Origin: Microseira wollei NIES-4236
GTDB taxonomy: Bacteria > Cyanobacteriota > Cyanobacteriia > Cyanobacteriales > Aerosakkonemataceae
Assembly (NCBI RefSeq): GCF_020521235.1
Contig: NZ_BLAY01000019.1
Span: 1 to 64,000 of the forward strand
Length of the DNA: 64,000 bases
Direction: 5' to 3'
In this document: in pieces, positions 1 through 8,663 of the stretch
Position numbering within the stretch: position 1 is the stretch's first letter
Layout: every line of letters starts with the position of its first letter
Translations under genes and position numbers: made by a program
Notes under the pieces: generated by a model
Database searches by the model: none
What the model saw: only the letters and a program-made list of their open reading frames with translations
Told to the model about the DNA's origin: nothing

Positions 1-1018
1 AGGGTTTAGTTTACAAGGCGACTTTCCGGCAACCATCGCACCAAACGCCACGGGTTCTTTTACGATTAATGTCAATACAGCAACCGCAGCTAATCGGGAA
101 GGAACGATTTCTTTTAATACGAGTGATACGGATGAGAATCCGTTTAATTTCATCATCAAAGCTACGGTAAATCAGGCGTCTACATCTGTGGGAGAAATTG
201 AAGTCCTTGATCGTACTACTGGCACGGTGGATGGTACTACAACAGCCCTGAATTTCGGCAGTATTTTGCTGGGTGGAAACTTATCTAGAACCTTCACGCT
301 CAGAAATACAAGCCCCTTATTTCCGGTAAGTTTGAGTAATTTACAACTGCCTAATGGTTTCCGTTTGTCCGGGGATTTTCCCTCTACAATTCCACCGAAT
401 GGAGAATTGACTTTTACGGTAAAAGTTAATACTACAGCGGCAGGAAATCTGGAAGGAGTTTTGTCGTTTGATAACGATGACACCGATGAAAATCCGTTTG
501 ATTTTGTAATTGGTGCAACGGTGACAAATGGAACTCGCATTGATGGAAGCGCGAGTGCGGACACCATTCGGGGAGATAGTAATACTGTTGAAATTATCAC
601 TCCGGGTGGCGGAGCTGATATCATTGCATGGGGGAACGTTCCAGCACCAGGTGTTGTAGATGCGATCGCCGGCTTTGCTCCTAATGAAGACCAACTGCAA
701 TTTGCCAGATCCAGCTTCGGCAATATTTCTAATGTCACATCTGTAACCGTTACGAGTCTGAATGCTAGCGGTACAGACATTAGCGGCAATAACCTGATCG
801 TTTTCGCTCCAAATCTTTCGTTTGCTAATGTTAGCGAGGTAGATTCAGCATTAGCTACACAACGAGGTAGTTCTACCAACCCGGTTTTCTTCCTCTACAC
901 GAGTGATGGAAATCGGTATTTGGGTTACGATCCGGTAGCAAATGCTGCTGGTAGTGCTGTCGATATTGTCCGCCTTGATGCCGAACCAACAGCATCGAAT
1001 ATTACGCTCTTGGGTTGA
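1..1018 (+). CDS. C-terminal part of a large choice-of-anchor D / calcium-binding-like repeat protein (5' end outside window)
   Basis: The reading frame is open from base 2 and closes with TGA at 1016-1018, so the gene starts upstream of the window. Two copies of an Ig-like repeat of the choice-of-anchor D type are visible. Each holds a GDFP motif, a P-x-A/G stretch before FTINVNT or FTVKVNT, and ends in DTDENPF. After them comes a C-terminal region of about 160 residues beginning GSASADTIRGDSN, with GGGADII, which resembles haemolysin-type calcium-binding tails of type I secreted cyanobacterial proteins. It ends in TASNITLLG with no membrane anchor. I infer a secreted or surface adhesin-like protein; substrate and partners are unknown. 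GTG at 188 is only an internal codon. Confidence 0.75.
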   Translation, partial: GFSLQGDFPATIAPNATGSFTINVNTATAANREGTISFNTSDTDENPFNFIIKATVNQASTSVGEIEVLDRTTGTVDGTTTALNFGSILLGGNLSRTFTLRNTSPLFPVSLSNLQLPNGFRLSGDFPSTIPPNGELTFTVKVNTTAAGNLEGVLSFDNDDTDENPFDFVIGATVTNGTRIDGSASADTIRGDSNTVEIITPGGGADIIAWGNVPAPGVVDAIAGFAPNEDQLQFARSSFGNISNVTSVTVTSLNASGTDISGNNLIVFAPNLSFANVSEVDSALATQRGSSTNPVFFLYTSDGNRYLGYDPVANAAGSAVDIVRLDAEPTASNITLLG

Positions 1019-1025
1019 TACAGCG

Positions 1026-1130
1026 GCAGGACTTAGGCAAAAAAACTTTGGTGATAGGAAAAATCGTGGGTTTCGACTCGCGAGATTGACGCATCACCAA
1101 AGTTTTTGGCTTTGGGTGCGTAAGTCGTGA
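1026..1130. repeat. Foldback mini-element, degenerate CAGGACTTACGC family
   Basis: The left end reads GCAGGACTTAGGC and the right end TGCGTAAGTCGTGA, which are imperfect inverted repeats. Inside, AAAACTTTGGTGAT at about 1042 is repeated inverted as ATCACCAAAGTTTT at about 1092. Further copies with better ends lie at 29346-29450 and elsewhere. No transposase is encoded, so this is a MITE-like sequence. Confidence 0.55.
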
Positions 1131-1161
1131 GGGGATTGCAGCCATAAAAGGTACACCGCAA

Positions 1162-1198
1162 GTTTGTGTAGCGGGTATTAAATACCCGCTACACAAAC
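1162..1198. repeat. 37-bp perfect hairpin with GTTTGTGTAGC arms
   Basis: GTTTGTGTAGCGGGTATT is followed by one A and then its exact reverse complement. The same arm (GTTTGTGTAGC) is used with a different inner palindrome at 11225-11272 and as a half site near 24373. It could terminate transcription of the preceding gene, but no T-run follows. Confidence 0.7.
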
Positions 1199-1225
1199 AA
1201 AGCCTTAAGGCTGTAACCGCTCCGA

Positions 1226-1291
1226 GAAACCGGGTTTCAAGCTGGGATCTCTGGTTGCCAAACCGACGATTTTTCATAGAAACCCGGTTTC
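1226..1291. repeat. Inverted pair of GAAACCGGGTTTC repeats
   Basis: GAAACCGGGTTTC (1226-1238) and GAAACCCGGTTTC (1279-1291) flank a core reading ATCTCTGGTTGCCAAACC. The reverse complement of this core recurs near 29380-29410. It is one of many copies of a dispersed GAAACC/GGTTTC family in the window. Confidence 0.65.
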
Positions 1292-1355
1292 TTTAGCATC
1301 AAACATCACACCAGATCCCCGACTTTTCTGGTGAAGTCGGGGATCTAGCGTCGGA

Positions 1356-1730
1356 TTAGAGCTTATATTCCAAAGGTTCGCAAAACTGATTCACCCCTGT
1401 CTTGATCGCGTAGATTACCACTGGCGCTACCAACAGTTGCGGGCAAAGTTTCGTCGAGGCTAGATATTCTACTGCCTTTGTACAGTTGCCATTTAATAAA
1501 TCTTCCCTAAAATCTTTTTCGCAGATGGGAACGCGACACCGTTTGGCTAAAAGCGCTAACCAATTATCCGATGTGTCTGGTTGTTGTCCCGCACCAATTG
1601 CCAGCGCGATCGCTGCATCTTCCAGATCTCCCTCGCAGTCTTCAATCACATCCAAAGCTTTGAGGGCGTCCGGATCAGCTGATAGTTGCGAACGATACTG
1701 AGCAATTTCTTGGGATGTTATCGTCACCAT
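1356..1730 (-). CDS. Conserved hypothetical protein, 124 aa
   Basis: I do not recognise a named domain. The protein starts MVTITSQEIAQYRSQL if the ATG at 1730 is used; an in-frame TTG nine bases upstream is less likely. It is acidic in the middle (DVIEDCEGDLEDAA), contains three or four cysteines (DCEGD, KRCRVP, PICEKD, TKLCPQ) and ends with a hydrophobic stretch (LLVAPVVIYAI). There is no signal peptide or clear membrane segment. It lies 30 bases downstream of cbiB on the same strand, so the two may be co-transcribed. A soluble cyanobacterial protein of unknown role is the safest reading. Confidence 0.6.
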   Translation of the reverse strand: MVTITSQEIAQYRSQLSADPDALKALDVIEDCEGDLEDAAIALAIGAGQQPDTSDNWLALLAKRCRVPICEKDFREDLLNGNCTKAVEYLASTKLCPQLLVAPVVIYAIKTGVNQFCEPLEYKL

Positions 1731-1760
1731 GCGGTTCAACCTGGGAAATCCTATCTCATT

Positions 1761-2765
1761 TTAAAGCCAAGCAAGCAAGATGAGCGCGGTTTGGGCGATC
1801 GCTAACCAAATCAAAAAGCAATTCCTTGTCAAGCGAGTCGCCTGTTGAATTCGTTCTGGCGTAATCGGATGAATAGCTTCTGCCAAAAGCGGTTTGTGCT
1901 TCGCCACTCCCCGATAGAAATTTATCCCTCCCACCTGCACGCCCAATACAGCAGCATAAGCGCATTCACTCCAACCCGAATTCGGACTCGGATCGGCAGT
2001 TGCATCTCGCCGACATACTTGCAAAACATAACCAGGCTTACCCGATAAAAGCGCTAAAGTCAATACCGTTAACCGACAAGGAAGCCAAGTTAAAACGTCC
2101 TCCATTTTGGCGCTAAACCATCCTATATATGTATAGGGTGCGGCGCGATAACCCACCATTGAATCGAGGGTACTGGCAGCTTTATAAGCCAAAGCAAGGG
2201 GTGCAGCACCCACCATTGGGATAAAACAGCCAGCGAGCGCATAAAATAGCGGCGCCATCACTCCATCGGTCGCATTTTCCGTCACCGTCTCCAACACCGC
2301 CCGTAAAATTTCTGATGAAGATAAATTTTCTGTATCGCGACCGACATAATTACTTAAAGTCTTACGTGCTTTCGCTAGATCTCCTTGAGTCAGGGGTTGT
2401 AAAACATCATCCGCAGCATCTCTTAAACTCCTCGCGGCAAAACAGCTTGCCAAGATTATGCTTTCGAGAGCCACACCCAATAAAGGATGTATAAATCTAG
2501 CAGCTTGAACAATTATCCAACCCAAGCCGCCGCTACCCATGACCAGTACAATTGCTAAAACTATTCCCGCTAGTCGGTGAGTTATTATCCTTGTTTTGGT
2601 AAAATAAGCATCTTCTGTTGCCAAGGGATTATTTACAATGCCTCGAACAAACTGATATATTATCCATCCCATCCCTCGCACTGGATGAGGCCATCCCCAA
2701 GGATCGCCAATCAGGTAATCTAGACTGGCAGCGAGGGCTAGAATCAGGTAATTCCCACTACCCAT
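1761..2765 (-). CDS. cbiB: Adenosylcobinamide-phosphate synthase CbiB/CobD
   Basis: CbiB joins the aminopropanol (phosphate) arm to adenosylcobyric acid in cobalamin synthesis and is an inner-membrane protein. The sequence shows the family's N-terminal SLDYLIGDPWGWPHPVRGMG block, the motif VTENATDGVMAPLFYA, and AYKAASTLDSMVGYR followed by YIGWFSAKMEDV, all typical of CbiB. Several hydrophobic segments are present and the length (about 334 aa) is normal. Start: an ATG at 2765 follows a GTG at 2768, both embedded in a GGTAATG-type heptamer repeat that forms the 30-base gap to the Rrf2 gene. cobI lies 34 kb away in the window. No cobalamin riboswitch is visible upstream. Confidence 0.93.
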   Translation of the reverse strand: MGSGNYLILALAASLDYLIGDPWGWPHPVRGMGWIIYQFVRGIVNNPLATEDAYFTKTRIITHRLAGIVLAIVLVMGSGGLGWIIVQAARFIHPLLGVALESIILASCFAARSLRDAADDVLQPLTQGDLAKARKTLSNYVGRDTENLSSSEILRAVLETVTENATDGVMAPLFYALAGCFIPMVGAAPLALAYKAASTLDSMVGYRAAPYTYIGWFSAKMEDVLTWLPCRLTVLTLALLSGKPGYVLQVCRRDATADPSPNSGWSECAYAAVLGVQVGGINFYRGVAKHKPLLAEAIHPITPERIQQATRLTRNCFLIWLAIAQTALILLAWL

Positions 2766-2795
2766 CACCCATTACCCATTACCGATTAGCAATTA

Positions 2796-3239
2796 CTAAA
2801 CAACAAAACTCGTTTCTTCCCCACAAGCAGCTTGCCAACTGCGGGCATCATAGTAAAGATCTTCTAGGGAAATACCGTACAGCGCTTCTTTTAGCTTTTG
2901 GTGCAACTGTCGCCACAGCGTCAGCGTTACCCAATCTTCAGTTGCTTTTGCATCCGCAGTGTGGTGAGGTAGGGGTTCAATCGTTTCTCCCACCGCTTCT
3001 AAAATTTGTCCTAAAGAGATTTTCCCAGGTTGACGAGCTAATTGATATCCTCCCAGGGCGCCGCGAACCGAGTTAACTAACCCAGCGCGACGCATCTCGA
3101 TCAGTAATTTTTCCAGATAGGGAGCGGGGATATCTTGGCGACGAGCGATCGCTTTTACAGAAGTCGGGCCATATCCAGGCTGTAAACTCAAATCTAGTAG
3201 TGCCTTTACACTATAGTGCGCGCGAGTTGTCAGTTTCAT
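2796..3239 (-). CDS. Rrf2-family transcriptional regulator
   Basis: A winged-helix DNA-binding protein of the Rrf2/IscR family, about 147 aa. The N-terminus MKLTTRAHYSVKALLDLSLQ is the family signature, followed by the recognition-helix region DIPAPYLEKLLIEMRRAGLV and the wing SVRGALGGYQLARQP. I start it at the ATG at 3239; the 30 residues an upstream start would add do not look like this family. The three clustered cysteines that bind Fe-S in IscR are absent (the only cysteine is near the C-terminus in AACGEE), so a cluster of the IscR type is unlikely. Cyanobacterial relatives resemble Slr0846. It precedes cbiB on the same strand. Confidence 0.85.
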   Translation of the reverse strand: MKLTTRAHYSVKALLDLSLQPGYGPTSVKAIARRQDIPAPYLEKLLIEMRRAGLVNSVRGALGGYQLARQPGKISLGQILEAVGETIEPLPHHTADAKATEDWVTLTLWRQLHQKLKEALYGISLEDLYYDARSWQAACGEETSFVV

Positions 3240-3587
3240 TCGAGCTACGGTAACCAAAACCTTCCTTTGTCTATCATCCACCAAGTTGAGGATCGTTTCC
3301 TTCACAAACGGCTTTCTGTTGCCGATCATCAGCTTCAGGGATGGTCATACCAATCTGCCACGAACTGGGCGCGAGTATTTTCCCTCTCCCTCTCCCTCCT
3401 CCCTCACCCCAATTCAACAAAGATGCTACTAAACAGACCCCAGTCAATCTTTAAAGAACTTTACCTTGGAGGGCTAACATAGGGGTGTAAGCTGATATAA
3501 AGCTAAAGCTTCATATCAACCAGTGTGAATTTCAGCTAAAGTAAGATACTATAAATTACTTGATGGATTTGTTGTAGAGAGAAGTTA
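3240..3587. other. Intergenic region between two divergent regulator genes
   Basis: No gene is supported in these 348 bases. The region holds the divergent promoters for the Rrf2 and cyAbrB genes, a pyrimidine-rich run of CCCTCT type at about 3380-3410, and a small inverted repeat (ATAAAGCTAAAGCTTCAT) near 3497. TACTATAAAT at about 3547 could be a -10 region for the + strand gene, but this is weak. Confidence 0.3.
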
Positions 3588-3986
3588 ATGCCAAAAACAC
3601 AAAAGATCGAAACCCTAGAAGGGGAAGCTCTCCTGAGAAAAGTCAAAGAGCTAGAAAATCTCAGCAAAGAGGAAAAAGCCAAAGCCTGCGGCTACTACAC
3701 CGTGACTAAAAACGGTGTAGAGCGCGTCAACATGATGAAATTCTTGAATGCCCTCATAGATGCCGAGGGGATTCAGTTAGACAGCAAACAAGGCGGTAAT
3801 GGTCGCGGCGGACGCAGTGCAAGTTATCGAATCAGCGTCCAGTCCAACGGCAACTTATTGATTGGTTCGGCTTACACCAAACAGATGGGGCTGAAACCAG
3901 GAGATGAGTTTGAAATTTCCTTAGGACGCAAGCACATTCGTCTCAAACAAATCGGTGGAGACGACATCGAACTGGACGAGGAATAA
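3588..3986 (+). CDS. cyAbrB-type transcriptional regulator
   Basis: A 132-residue cyanobacterial AbrB-like DNA-binding protein. The N-terminal half (LLRKVKELENLSKEEKAKAC, GYYTVTKNGVERVN) is the cyanobacterial-specific region. The C-terminal half (GSAYTKQMGLKPGDEFEISL, then GRKHIRLKQI) is the swapped-hairpin AbrB fold. Known relatives in Synechocystis and Anabaena act in carbon/nitrogen balance, hydrogenase and superoxide dismutase control. Which of the two cyAbrB clades this belongs to I cannot decide by eye. It is monocistronic, followed by a hairpin at 4122-4151 and a convergent ClC gene. Confidence 0.88.
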   Translation: MPKTQKIETLEGEALLRKVKELENLSKEEKAKACGYYTVTKNGVERVNMMKFLNALIDAEGIQLDSKQGGNGRGGRSASYRISVQSNGNLLIGSAYTKQMGLKPGDEFEISLGRKHIRLKQIGGDDIELDEE

Positions 3987-4121
3987 AGACTACACCGCTA
4001 CGATCTCGCCCAGAGCAACCGCAACCTTCAAGACCTAAGCGCCAAATACCGTGTGGCAAGGCGTACAGCAAGGGAATAGTTTGCTTATCTATGCCCAAGC
4101 AAAGACAAAATCCCCTAAAAG

Positions 4122-4151
4122 TTGTAGGGTGAGCATTCGCCCACCCTACAA
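4122..4151. terminator. Hairpin between convergent genes
   Basis: TTGTAGGGTG pairs with CACCCTACAA around a ten-base loop, and runs of A follow on the + side (T-run for the minus strand upstream side). It lies between the convergent cyAbrB and ClC genes, so it may serve as a two-way terminator. Confidence 0.55.
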
Positions 4152-4190
4152 AAAACTAATAACTTGGTCAAGGGATACCTGAAAGGTTGT

Positions 4191-6131
4191 TCAGGCAGTT
4201 TGGGTGAGTTTGGGTAAAGGCAACTCCTGGGTAGTCAGTGCAGGAGGGGAGAGATAGCGGTTAATTGCTCGAGTAGTAACGGCAACGTCGCATGCCAGGG
4301 TAATTCCTTCTTTTTCGAGTAAGCCTAAAATCCGTTTGAGGTTGTCGCGTTCAACCACGGGAAGCTGATGCAAACCTCGCGCTGCCATGCGGTCTAAAGC
4401 ATCAGCAACCGGCTCATCTGCATAGGCATAGAGGAGATCCTTGGTGCAGATCGCAGCGAGGGTTAAATCGACCAAATTGATTGTAGAAGCATCGGATTCG
4501 GAGGCAGCGATCGCGCGATCGATATCCTGAAGCGTGACCAGACCAATTAGTTTTAAATCCTGATCGATTGCTAAAGCCGTGTGACAGCGCTCGTTCGTCA
4601 TCGCCAAACCGGCTTCTAACACGCTGCAACTGCTAGATAGCATCAGGCGAGGTTTAAGCATCGCCGCCGAAACTGGAATTTGTTTTAAAAGTTCCAGATT
4701 CTGGTCTTTCTCCACATTCACGCCCATTTGTTGGAGATTTAAGCCCTTATTTACCGTTGACTTTGACTTAATGGTATCCAGCAGCCACACGCTTAAACCC
4801 ACAGCCGCCATCAAAGGCAAAACAATGCGATAGTCCCGCGTCATCTCGAACAATAACAAAATAGCCGTTAAAGGAGCGCGGACGCTAGCAGCCAAAACCG
4901 CCGCCATTCCCACCATGGCATAAGCGGGTGGGGCGGCAATATGTAGGCTTAACCCAGGCAGCAATAAGGGCAAAATTTTTCCATAAGCTGCCCCCAAAGA
5001 AGCACCCAAAAACATCGCGGGAGCAAATACACCCCCCACCAATCCGCTGCCCAAACTAAACGCGGTCATCACTAACTTGACGACTAGCAAAAGCAGCAAC
5101 AACTGGAGGGAAAATTTCACATCTTGCAGCATCGCGCCAACGGTTTCGTAGCCGATGCCGAGAATTTGGGGCAACTGCAAACCCACCAACCCGACGCCGA
5201 GTCCCCCAATTACGGGATGAATGTATCGTGGAATACGACCCAACCAGCCAAACCCTGCTACCTGACCGCGAAAGCAGCGTTGAGCCAGTTGAATGGCTTG
5301 GGTATAGGTGAGAGATACCAGACTCGCGAGCAAACCCAATCCCATATAAAGAGGCAATTCTAGAGGGCTGCGAACGTCATAGGCTGGCAAACTAAAAGCA
5401 GGTTGGGCACCCAATCCAATTTGGGCAACCAACGCCGCTACAACGGCTGCTAGCAGCACCACGCTCACGGCTGAAGTGGCAAAAGTTGTCCCCAAAACCA
5501 ACTCCAGGGCAAAAAAAACGCCCGCAATGGGGGCGTTAAAACCAGCTGCCAAACCAGCTGCCGCCCCAGCACCCAACAGCAGGCGGTGGCGTTCGCGGGA
5601 CACTTGCAGCACTTGACCCACTAACATGCCAAAATTGGCGCCGATTTCCACAGAAGGACCTTCTGGCCCCAAAGAAGCGCCAGTTCCGAGAGAAATCGCA
5701 GCTGCCACCATCTTCGTAACGGGTCTGAGTTCCCGCGACAAAGCAAGTTTTGCGTCCTCAGTGGCGGCGATTAAAGTAGAAATGCTCGGCCCAAAGTCTT
5801 GCAAGCGCCAGCGCATTAGTCCGATGAGCAATCCGCCGATAGTGGGAACGCAGGCTAAACTCCAGGAACCCCAAACCGAGATGTGACCCATCAGATCTTC
5901 TAACATCAAACTGTGGATCCGCTCGATCAAATAGTGAAACGTGACCACACCCATCCCCGATCCACCTCCAATCAGCACCGCCAAAATCAATACCATTGTT
6001 TCTGGGGAAGGCTGGAGATGGTTAAGTAGGCGGGTGAGTCTGGATGTAGAAGTAGGCACGCGACAAGAAGTGCCCGTTCTGAGTGCTGTCGATTCAGACA
6101 GCGAGGCCGCAGCGGGAGGTAGGTATGACAT
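4191..6131 (-). CDS. ClC-family chloride channel/transporter with C-terminal CBS domains
   Basis: A 646-residue membrane protein moving chloride (or exchanging it for protons). The core carries the selectivity-filter element GASLGPEGPSVEIGA with the gating glutamate of the GxEGP motif, and later GLVGGVFAPAMFLGASLGA corresponding to GxFxP. About ten to twelve hydrophobic helices span residues 45-455. After about residue 490 come two CBS-like halves (ALAIDQDLKLIGLVTLQDID and DRMAARGLHQLPVVERDNLK), which in relatives bind nucleotides and regulate the channel. The first GSGIP motif is not well preserved. A usual-length bacterial ClC-CBS protein, single gene. Confidence 0.9.
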   Translation of the reverse strand: MSYLPPAAASLSESTALRTGTSCRVPTSTSRLTRLLNHLQPSPETMVLILAVLIGGGSGMGVVTFHYLIERIHSLMLEDLMGHISVWGSWSLACVPTIGGLLIGLMRWRLQDFGPSISTLIAATEDAKLALSRELRPVTKMVAAAISLGTGASLGPEGPSVEIGANFGMLVGQVLQVSRERHRLLLGAGAAAGLAAGFNAPIAGVFFALELVLGTTFATSAVSVVLLAAVVAALVAQIGLGAQPAFSLPAYDVRSPLELPLYMGLGLLASLVSLTYTQAIQLAQRCFRGQVAGFGWLGRIPRYIHPVIGGLGVGLVGLQLPQILGIGYETVGAMLQDVKFSLQLLLLLLVVKLVMTAFSLGSGLVGGVFAPAMFLGASLGAAYGKILPLLLPGLSLHIAAPPAYAMVGMAAVLAASVRAPLTAILLLFEMTRDYRIVLPLMAAVGLSVWLLDTIKSKSTVNKGLNLQQMGVNVEKDQNLELLKQIPVSAAMLKPRLMLSSSCSVLEAGLAMTNERCHTALAIDQDLKLIGLVTLQDIDRAIAASESDASTINLVDLTLAAICTKDLLYAYADEPVADALDRMAARGLHQLPVVERDNLKRILGLLEKEGITLACDVAVTTRAINRYLSPPALTTQELPLPKLTQTA

Positions 6132-6561
6132 TATAGAGACGACTATATCTAGTACTTAGAGAAAGCTTAAATTTTGTGACTGGCTTCTCAATTTGATTGT
6201 ATAGATAAAGAACCCCACTGGGGTTGCAGGAAGGTAAGTCAACAAGGGTAGACTAGGGAAGAAGATGGTTGAATCAATCCGTCTGTTACTACTCGTAACA
6301 AAACTTTTGGGGCAATGCGGTTAAAAATCTTAGGGTTCATAATTCCGTATCGAATGCTAAAAATGTTTATCTGGCGTCGGCGTTTGGATACCACTTCAAA
6401 CCAAGGATGGGTTGGGTGGAGATGCGCCTTGCTAAAAGTCACTACAGGTGGCGCAAGCTATCACCAGGAAAAACTCGGATCGAGGCGCTTGGCATCAACA
6501 CACTGTCAGCAGCTCAACGCTTAAAAATAATCACATCCGGTGGGGAAATTAGGAAATTCTG
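6132..6561. other. Intergenic region without a supported gene
   Basis: Short overlapping frames exist on both strands here but none has a credible start, domain or composition. I see no strong repeat either. The upstream region of the ClC gene and of the small zinc-ribbon gene lies here. Confidence 0.3.
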
Positions 6562-6945
6562 ATGAGTGCTCACACATTTGATGGACGTTCCGCTGTTTGC
6601 CCGATTTGCCATCGTTCCAGACCCATGAAGCTGGGCAGAGCGGGCAGTGGACTTTATACTTGCCCCTATTGCGAGCAACGTTTTGTAGTGAGTCAAAGCG
6701 GTCATTACGTCCGCGATCCCGTACCGCTTAAACGCCGTCCCAACAGCCAGATGCTGCGGCGTCAGAGTCGCCCTCTAGCTCGAATGCGCCGCGATTTCCG
6801 CTTTGGTAAGCCCCTCGCGGCGATCGTCCTTGTAGGTAGTGCAATTTTCTTGGCGGTTACCTTAACAACGCCAGAGGGCAGGCAAGATCGGCAAAATCCC
6901 CTACACCAATTTTGGGAGTGGGTGACAAAAAGTTTGGATGGGTAA
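6562..6945 (+). CDS. Small zinc-ribbon membrane protein, unknown function
   Basis: 127 residues. The N-terminus contains CPICHRSRPMK and, 25 residues on, CPYCEQRF, a treble-clef or zinc-ribbon pair (four cysteines). A basic, arginine-rich middle is followed by one transmembrane helix (LAAIVLVGSAIFLAVTLTT) and a short tail ending WVTKSLDG. The start ATG at 6562 has AGGAAA a few bases upstream. The TAA stop lies inside a GGGTAAT heptamer repeat, so the repeat supplies the stop codon. I do not recognise a function. Confidence 0.65.
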   Translation: MSAHTFDGRSAVCPICHRSRPMKLGRAGSGLYTCPYCEQRFVVSQSGHYVRDPVPLKRRPNSQMLRRQSRPLARMRRDFRFGKPLAAIVLVGSAIFLAVTLTTPEGRQDRQNPLHQFWEWVTKSLDG

Positions 6946-6976
6946 TGGGTAATTGGTAATGGGTAATTGGTAATTT
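6940..6976. repeat. Heptamer repeat (GGGTAAT / TTGGTAA) over a stop codon
   Basis: Alternating GGGTAAT and TTGGTAAT units begin at the TAA of the preceding gene and fill the gap to the convergent glycosyltransferase gene. Short tandem repeats of this kind are typical of filamentous cyanobacteria. Confidence 0.75.
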
Positions 6977-6988
6977 TTAACCTATGCC

Positions 6989-8638
6989 CTATGCTCTCTG
7001 GCGCGTAATTAGCATCCAATCTGGTACGGTTCCTAGCTGTTTTACCTGCTCTAGAGCTAGATTTTGCAGCGTCGATGGATCGATGAGCAAGTAGGGGGAA
7101 GAATCTTGTTGCCAGTGTTGTTTGAGATTATCAACTGAAGCGGGGATGACTTGGCGATCGCTATAAAAATTCAACGCCGGTCGATTGTAAGGATAGGATG
7201 TATAAATCTTTTCACCCGACCGCATCCCGCTATTCCGGATCATCTCGGCGACGGGTTTCACCGGATACGCTTCGGCTAACTCCCAAACCCAATGTTGGGA
7301 AGTCATCAGTAGCATTAACGACACGTACATCCCCCAAAATAATATACCCATAAATTGGCGATCGCAACGCGCCACCAAAACCGCCCCTAACGTCATTGCG
7401 ATCGCCACGGCAGCTAAAATTAATCCGATATCCGCTTCCCGCGTCGGCGCGAAGAAGCCAAAGTAAACGCTACCTCCCCAACCCGCAACAGCCAGCAATG
7501 CTAAAATAACAACCCAACTACGGGGGTAAGATTTTGTCGCGGGAAAATGCCAAACTTCTGCTAAGTAAGCACCCCCTGCTAGGGCTAAAGCCGGGTAAAC
7601 TGGCAAAACGTACCAAGGGAGTTTTGTCGTCATCGCGGAGATAGCCAATAAGTAAACGCTACTCCAAACCAAGATTAATTTAGCCCAGCCGAGATTGCGA
7701 TTTTCCCAGGCTAGTTGGAAACTTTGGGGTAAAAATAGCAGCCAAGGCCAGCTTGATTCTAGAATTTCCAGCAGATAATACCACGGTGGCCCAGTGTGAT
7801 TTTCTACTGGTGTCCAAATCCTTTCCAAGGATTGACGAACGAGACTGGTTGTGATAAAAGATTCACCGTAGTGTAAGAATTGGGCAGCATACCACAACGC
7901 TACTGGAATGCTGCCAATAATTAGTCCGCTCCAGAGGTAGAAAGATGTCAGGAGTCGGGGTGTATCCCAGAAGATGAAGAGGAAAGCGATCGCACTCAAC
8001 AATACTCCTAAAATACCCTTAGTCAGGCAGATCAAGCCGAAACCAATACCAACGCCGAGACAATAGCGCAAATCGCGGCGACTGCGTAACAAACACCATA
8101 CCATTAACAAAAAAAAGCACAGTATTGCCCCATCCAACATCGCCAAACGTCCGTGACGCACGACGGGTAGCAAAGTCAGGTAAATTAAAGCTGAGAAAAT
8201 CGCCCCAAGGCGTTGGGGAAAAATTTCCCGCCCAATCCCATACAATAGCGGTACGGAAATAGCAGTTAGCATTGCCCCTGGGAACCGCGTCGTCCATTCA
8301 TTCACGCCACCGATTGAATAAGTCAATGCAATTAACAGGTGCATCAGCGGCGGCTTGTTATGGTATGGCTCTCCTGCTATGGTTGGATAAAGCCAGCGTA
8401 AAGAGTCAGCCGGGGCATGGAAAATATCGCGGGCAACTTGAGCTACAATTCCCTCATCCCAATCCCGCAGCGCCAATCCTCCCAGATTAATTCCATACAG
8501 CACAACTGCCGCCACTAGCAATCCTACAATACAGAAAACCTCGCTCCATTTTTCACCCGCGCGAAATTTGTTTTTGGCATTACCCCAGGCCAAATTTGAA
8601 CCACCCATAATTGCATTGAACTCTATGATACCGGACAC
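6989..8638 (-). CDS. GT39/ArnT-like membrane glycosyltransferase
   Basis: A 549-residue polytopic membrane protein of the dolichyl-phosphate-mannose mannosyltransferase (PMT/ArnT) superfamily, which moves a sugar from a lipid-linked donor to a protein or lipid outside the membrane. The first loop has the family's acidic catalytic motif in GGLALRDWDEGIVAQVARDI, followed by PHNKPPL-like EPYHNKPPLMHLLIAL. About a dozen hydrophobic helices follow, then a soluble C-terminal domain (EKIYTSYPYNRPALNFYSDR). The GTG start at 8638 lies 25 bases from the divergent neighbour; an ATG at 8608 is an alternative. The natural acceptor is not evident. Confidence 0.82.
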   Translation of the reverse strand: MSGIIEFNAIMGGSNLAWGNAKNKFRAGEKWSEVFCIVGLLVAAVVLYGINLGGLALRDWDEGIVAQVARDIFHAPADSLRWLYPTIAGEPYHNKPPLMHLLIALTYSIGGVNEWTTRFPGAMLTAISVPLLYGIGREIFPQRLGAIFSALIYLTLLPVVRHGRLAMLDGAILCFFLLMVWCLLRSRRDLRYCLGVGIGFGLICLTKGILGVLLSAIAFLFIFWDTPRLLTSFYLWSGLIIGSIPVALWYAAQFLHYGESFITTSLVRQSLERIWTPVENHTGPPWYYLLEILESSWPWLLFLPQSFQLAWENRNLGWAKLILVWSSVYLLAISAMTTKLPWYVLPVYPALALAGGAYLAEVWHFPATKSYPRSWVVILALLAVAGWGGSVYFGFFAPTREADIGLILAAVAIAMTLGAVLVARCDRQFMGILFWGMYVSLMLLMTSQHWVWELAEAYPVKPVAEMIRNSGMRSGEKIYTSYPYNRPALNFYSDRQVIPASVDNLKQHWQQDSSPYLLIDPSTLQNLALEQVKQLGTVPDWMLITRQRA

Positions 8639-8663
8639 CTTTCTAATTTAAACCTATTCAAGT

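Noticed and set aside
172-879. Long minus-strand open frame opposite the repeat protein
   Set aside because: It is antisense to a clear coding frame with repeated domains and shows low-complexity Ser/Val/Pro sequence.
6239-6524. Two short open frames on opposite strands in the 6.1-6.6 kb gap
   Set aside because: They overlap each other, and neither has a motif, a good start or a conserved look.
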